Part shown: positions 34,646-35,135 of the stretch, in pieces
How positions within the stretch are numbered: position 1 is the stretch's first letter
Layout of the letters: every line of letters starts with the position of its first letter
Assembly (NCBI GenBank): GCA_945883495.1
Contig: CAMCXS010000061.1
Span: 1-35,135 of the forward strand
From: Akkermansia muciniphila
Lineage (GTDB): Bacteria > Verrucomicrobiota > Verrucomicrobiia > Verrucomicrobiales > DEV007
DNA: 35,135 nucleotides
Direction of reading: 5' to 3'
Translations under genes and position numbers: made by a program
Notes under the pieces: model-generated
The model's database searches: none
The model's input: only the letters and a program-made list of their open reading frames with translations
Told to the model about the DNA's origin: nothing

Positions 34646-35135
34646 TCGCTCCGGCCCTCCCAGAGAATAGCTCGAACCGCACTTGATGTCGCGTCAAAGT
34701 TATGTTCGCGGATTGGGCTCTGGGTCGATGCTCGATTTTTGTCGATGGTGGTCTCGACTCCGACACCGAACCCGATGGCGCTAGCGATTTGGATTCGTTC
34801 ATGGCCGGCTGAAGAGCGGTCCACCCGGATTTAGGTCCCATCCTCCGTGCCCTGGTGCCTTGGTGAGAGGAACAGTGGAACGAAACATCGTGATCGTCCG
34901 GCTCCATCCTCTGCGAGCCCTGCGGCTCTGCGTGAGGCTCTTAGCCTAAATCCAGGGATGGTATGGGCTCGCACGAAGACGCAAAGGCACAAAGGATCAG
35001 GCGAGACAGGAGTTTTGGACATTTCCGGTCATTCGCCTGGAGGATGGCGCGTCCGTCCTACCCGCAACATATGTGAACCCGCATTCTCTTTGTGTCTTCG
35101 TGGCTTTGTGCGAAGCATCCATTTCCGCTTTTAGG
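34646..35135. other. Gene-free repeat-rich DNA at the window end
   Basis: No convincing gene. It holds decayed dispersed repeats such as CATCCTCTGCGAGCCCTGCG and CACGAAGACGCAAAGGCAC (the latter resembles the tail of the ceramidase-like gene), and a minus-strand ORF near 34621-34824 rich in Ile/Ser that looks like a repeat relic. Confidence 0.7.

Overview
The window is a GC-rich bacterial chromosome segment with densely packed genes separated by islands of decayed, repeat-filled DNA. GroES, GroEL and DnaK sequences, the neutral-ceramidase-like and SGNH secreted enzymes, short secreted proteins of no known family, and abundant dispersed repeats (hairpins of the GACAGGCA-TTCC-TGCCTGTC type and GGAGTGATGGAG-type microsatellites) suggest a member of Verrucomicrobiota. 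That is an inference from sequence style, not a database match.

Left part (1-10.2 kb): a 41-bp tandem repeat, a TPR protein, then an operon running from a SAM methyltransferase through OppA, OppB and OppC without OppD/OppF, followed by an M29 aminopeptidase that could process imported peptides. After a small secreted protein come a large GH67-like TIM-barrel protein and, tail to tail with it, a Kef-type antiporter gene with two in-frame TAG codons and a cut-down EIIA tail. A tRNA-Ser(GGA) follows.

Middle (10.2-25.9 kb): dnaK-groES-groEL in a row with a good terminator; a membrane protein; a rhodanese-like protein lacking the catalytic Cys; methylglyoxal synthase divergent from ribulokinase; a secreted ceramidase-like enzyme; an SGNH hydrolase; and a lipoprotein with an 11-residue coiled-coil repeat. 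A decayed gap leads to a minus-strand cluster of a membrane-anchored SUFU-domain protein, a secreted POTRA-only protein and another secreted protein.

Right part (25.9-35.1 kb) is accessory DNA: an antitoxin stub, a small protein-HNH endonuclease pair between related repeats, and then a lower-GC minus-strand four-gene operon. In transcription order it encodes a 5-methylcytosine DNA methyltransferase, an HD-domain phosphohydrolase, an ORC/CDC6-like P-loop NTPase and an unrecognised two-lobed, probably Rossmann-like protein. The genes are 14 bp apart or overlap. This looks like a self-marking anti-phage or conflict module and is the best candidate for a little-described system. It is followed by a gene broken by an in-frame TGA, large tandem repeats, a Phd-PIN toxin-antitoxin pair and gene-free repeat DNA.
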